Assembly (NCBI RefSeq): GCF_030551255.1 | Contig: NZ_CP130630.1 | Span: 4,135,501 to 4,199,500, forward strand | Reading direction: 5' to 3' | DNA length: 64,000 bases | Source: Streptomyces sp. NL15-2K | GTDB taxonomy: Bacteria > Actinomycetota > Actinomycetes > Streptomycetales > Streptomycetaceae | Shown here: positions 62,197 to 64,000 of the stretch, piece after piece | Layout of the letters: every line of letters begins with the position of its first letter | How positions within the stretch are numbered: the stretch's first letter is position 1 | Notes under the pieces: model-generated | What the model saw: only the letters and a program-made list of their open reading frames with translations | The model's database searches: none | What the model was told of the DNA's origin: nothing | Program-made: the position numbers and the translations under genes

Positions 62197-63560
62197 CCAC
62201 CCAGGCCTTCGACCCGCAGGCCTTCGACCCGCAGGCCTTCGACCCCGGCGCCGAGGCCTCCCGCGCCACCGACGCGATCCTCCGCGACACCCTGCACGGT
62301 CCGGCGCGTGGTGTCGTCGTGGACTCCCCGCCGGGCGCCGGCAAGTCCACGCTCGTGGTCCGCGCGGCGCTGGAACTCGCCGACGCGGGGCGCCCGTTGA
62401 TGGTCGTGGCCCAGACGAACGCCCAGGTCGACGACCTCGTCCTCCGGCTCGCCGAGAAGAACCCCGAGCTGCCGGTCGGCCGACTGCACAGCAGCGACAC
62501 CGACCCGTACGACAAGGCGCTGGACGACCTGCCGAACGTACGGAAGTCGGCGAAGGCGGCCGACCTCACCGGGCTCGCGGTCGTGATCTCCACCGCCGCC
62601 AAGTGGGGGCACGTCAAGGTCGACGAGCCCTGGCGGCACGCGATCGTCGACGAGGCCTACCAGATGCGCTCCGACGCGCTGCTCGCCGTGGCCGGCCTCT
62701 TCGAGCGGGCGCTGTTCGTGGGTGACCCGGGCCAGCTGGACCCGTTCGCGATCGTCGGCAGCGAGCAGTGGGCGGGGCTGTCGTACGACCCCTCGGCGTC
62801 CGCCGTGACCACGCTGCTCGCCCACAACCCCGAGCTCCCGCAGCACCGCCTGCCGGTGTCCTGGCGCCTCCCGGCGTCGGCCGCGCCCCTGGTCTCCGAC
62901 GCCTTCTACCCGTACACGCCCTTCCGCAGCGGCACGGACCACGGCGACCGCCGTCTCGGCTTCGCGGTCCCCTCGGACGGCTCGGGCCCCGACCGGGTGA
63001 TCGACGAGGCGGCCGAGTCGGGCTGGGGCCTGCTGGAGCTGCCCGCGCGGCACACCCCGCGGACGGACCCCGAGGCGGTGCGGGCGGTGGCGACGGTCGT
63101 ACGACGGCTGCTGGACCGGGACGGGGCGGCCACGTCCGAGCGCTCCCCCGAGGCCACCCCCCTGACCGCCGACCGGATCGCCGTCGGCACGGCCCACCGC
63201 GACCAGGCGGCCGTCGTCCGCGCGGCCCTCACCGACCTCGGTGTCACGGACGTCACCGTCGACACGGCGAACCGTCTCCAGGGCCGCGAGTACGACGTCA
63301 CGGTCGTCCTGCACCCGCTCTCCGGCCGCCCCGACGCCACCGCCTTCCACCTGGAGACGGGCCGCCTGTGCGTCCTGGCCTCCCGCCACCGCCACGCGTG
63401 CGTCGTGGTCTGCCGAGCGGGCGTGACCGACCTCCTGGACGACTACCCGTCGACGGAACCGGTCCAGCTGGGCACGGTCGTGAAGTTCCCGGACGGCTGG
63501 GACGCGATGCTTACCACATATCTCCACCTGCTGGAGCATCGCGTGTCCTGGCGTCCCTGA
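62193..63560 (+). CDS. Superfamily 1 DNA helicase (RecD/Dna2/UPF1-like)
   Basis: The product is 455 residues from TTG 62193, with GAGGAGGA upstream. It has the Walker A motif SPPGAGKST (Lys51), motif Ia VAQTNAQVDDLVLRL, Walker B AIVDEAYQM (Asp153-Glu154), motif III LFVGDPGQLDPFA, motif IV-V like RIAVGTAHRDQAAVVRAAL and TANRLQGREYDVTVVLHPL, and a final LCVLASRHRHACVVV. These make it an SF1B-like helicase. The N-terminus carries three AFDPQ-type repeats. With the upstream Fe-S nuclease it resembles a split Dna2 or AddAB-like system. Confidence 0.87.
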   Translation: MTTQAFDPQAFDPQAFDPGAEASRATDAILRDTLHGPARGVVVDSPPGAGKSTLVVRAALELADAGRPLMVVAQTNAQVDDLVLRLAEKNPELPVGRLHSSDTDPYDKALDDLPNVRKSAKAADLTGLAVVISTAAKWGHVKVDEPWRHAIVDEAYQMRSDALLAVAGLFERALFVGDPGQLDPFAIVGSEQWAGLSYDPSASAVTTLLAHNPELPQHRLPVSWRLPASAAPLVSDAFYPYTPFRSGTDHGDRRLGFAVPSDGSGPDRVIDEAAESGWGLLELPARHTPRTDPEAVRAVATVVRRLLDRDGAATSERSPEATPLTADRIAVGTAHRDQAAVVRAALTDLGVTDVTVDTANRLQGREYDVTVVLHPLSGRPDATAFHLETGRLCVLASRHRHACVVVCRAGVTDLLDDYPSTEPVQLGTVVKFPDGWDAMLTTYLHLLEHRVSWRP

Positions 63561-63761
63561 CGTTCCACGGTGCCTTGGGCTTTCGGTGGCTGGTCATGCA
63601 CAGTGCGCGTGACCAGCCGCCGTTCTACCTGCTCAGGCGGTATCGGCTGGTGACTCACACCCACGGGTCTATGCGACTTCGTGACTAGACGACGGGCCAC
63701 CCTTGCCCCTCGCGTATGACGGTCCGTAACTTGCTGACCACACAGACTGGAGGGGGTCTCA

Positions 63762-63980
63762 GTGGACGAACTGCGGATGATTGCCGGCGGGCCGTGCAGG
63801 AGCGGCGACGACGACAAGTGCGGGAACGGCGACTGCCCTACCGTGTACGCCACCCCGGAGCCGGGCATGTTGGCCATTCAGGGCTACGACGTGGCCCACC
63901 CGACGCCGGAAGGTGAGTCGGTCGTATTGATCCCGGAAGACATCCTCAAGGAGGCCGCGCGTGCCCGTGGATGGCTCTAG
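63762..63980 (+). CDS. Small conserved hypothetical protein (72 aa)
   Basis: GTG 63762 has GGAGGGGG about 5 bases upstream. The product contains CRSGDDDKCGNGDCPTVYATPEPGML, with three cysteines that may bind metal, then GYDVAHPTPEGESVVLIPEDIL. Proteins of this type sit in Streptomyces loci with XRE regulators and DUF6879-like genes. The next gene starts inside its last 20 bases. Function is unknown. Confidence 0.7.
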   Translation: MDELRMIAGGPCRSGDDDKCGNGDCPTVYATPEPGMLAIQGYDVAHPTPEGESVVLIPEDILKEAARARGWL

Positions 63981-64000
63981 CCCCGTACTGCTGGACGGCG
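63961..64000 (+). CDS. Start of a gene running off the right edge (possibly DUF6879-like)
   Basis: GTG 63961 follows AAGGAGG with 6 bases spacing, a strong ribosome site, and overlaps the previous gene by 20 bases. Thirteen residues are visible (MPVDGSSPVLLDG). The LLDG start recalls DUF6879 proteins that follow such small genes in Streptomyces, but the fragment is too short for a firm call. Confidence 0.5.
   Translation, partial: MPVDGSSPVLLDG

Overview
The window reads as a stretch of Streptomyces chromosome. G+C is very high with strong third-position G/C bias. It carries a complete desferrioxamine operon with two 19-bp iron boxes, an adpA orthologue with an in-frame TTA (bldA-type) codon, a cebR-cebEFG-bglC cellobiose locus with CebR boxes, and several XRE/DUF397/DUF5753-type actinobacterial regulator genes. 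As far as I remember (not checked), the order from the agmatinase gene to the bglC region matches the conserved core of S. coelicolor around desA-D and adpA.

Layout. Bases 1-3.4 kb hold a small-protein/XRE/DUF397 locus and a divergent SDR/LysR pair. Bases 3.4-11.4 kb are accessory: a solo right end of an IS607-type element that still carries omega-RNA-like sequence, a nonsense-mutated glycosyltransferase fragment, a secreted endonuclease, a kinase-fold phosphotransferase, DUF1062 and RibD_C proteins, a ClpP homologue that has lost its catalytic triad, and a two-gene module of an EACC1-like protein and a caspase-like protease with a long 32-residue repeat array. A decayed piece of a ThDP-enzyme gene lies on one side of that module and the intact ThDP gene on the other. 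Bases 11.4-15 kb carry the ThDP enzyme/agmatinase pair and an MBL hydrolase. Bases 15-17.9 kb are a 5'-truncated thiolase gene interrupted by an intact IS607-family element (serine recombinase tnpA, tnpB and a strongly structured omega-RNA region).

Bases 18-28.2 kb hold a phosphatase-like gene, tesB, and a leucine/isovalerate catabolic block: TetR, methylcrotonyl-CoA carboxylase beta and alpha, HMG-CoA lyase and acyl-CoA dehydrogenases. Bases 28.3-35.7 kb are desE-desF-desABCD. A broken GH20 hexosaminidase gene follows, then DUF4429, glmS, a YaaH-type membrane protein, a universal stress protein, adpA, orn and tRNA-His. Bases 45.5-51.9 kb are cebR-cebEFG-bglC. Bases 51.9-54.3 kb look like a deletion scar: a Tat-signal N-terminus joined to the C-terminal part of a GH42 beta-galactosidase, beside an OmpR-type response regulator with no kinase. 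The end of the window holds a spermidine-synthase-like protein, an XRE/TPR regulator with an AT-rich palindrome upstream, a histidine phosphatase, a PAP2 protein, and a three-gene operon of Cas4/AddB-like nuclease, unknown protein and SF1 helicase. The nuclease gene contains a 104-bp palindromic insertion. A small-protein locus closes the window and runs off the right edge.

How the parts work together. Iron starvation should derepress desE and desA-D through the shared iron boxes. Cellobiose should release CebR from cebE and bglC. The TetR protein probably controls the catabolic block through two 16-bp operators. Repeated gene decay (glycosyltransferase, ThDP copy, thiolase, GH20, GH42) and the IS607 sequences mark this as a locally plastic version of an otherwise conserved core region.
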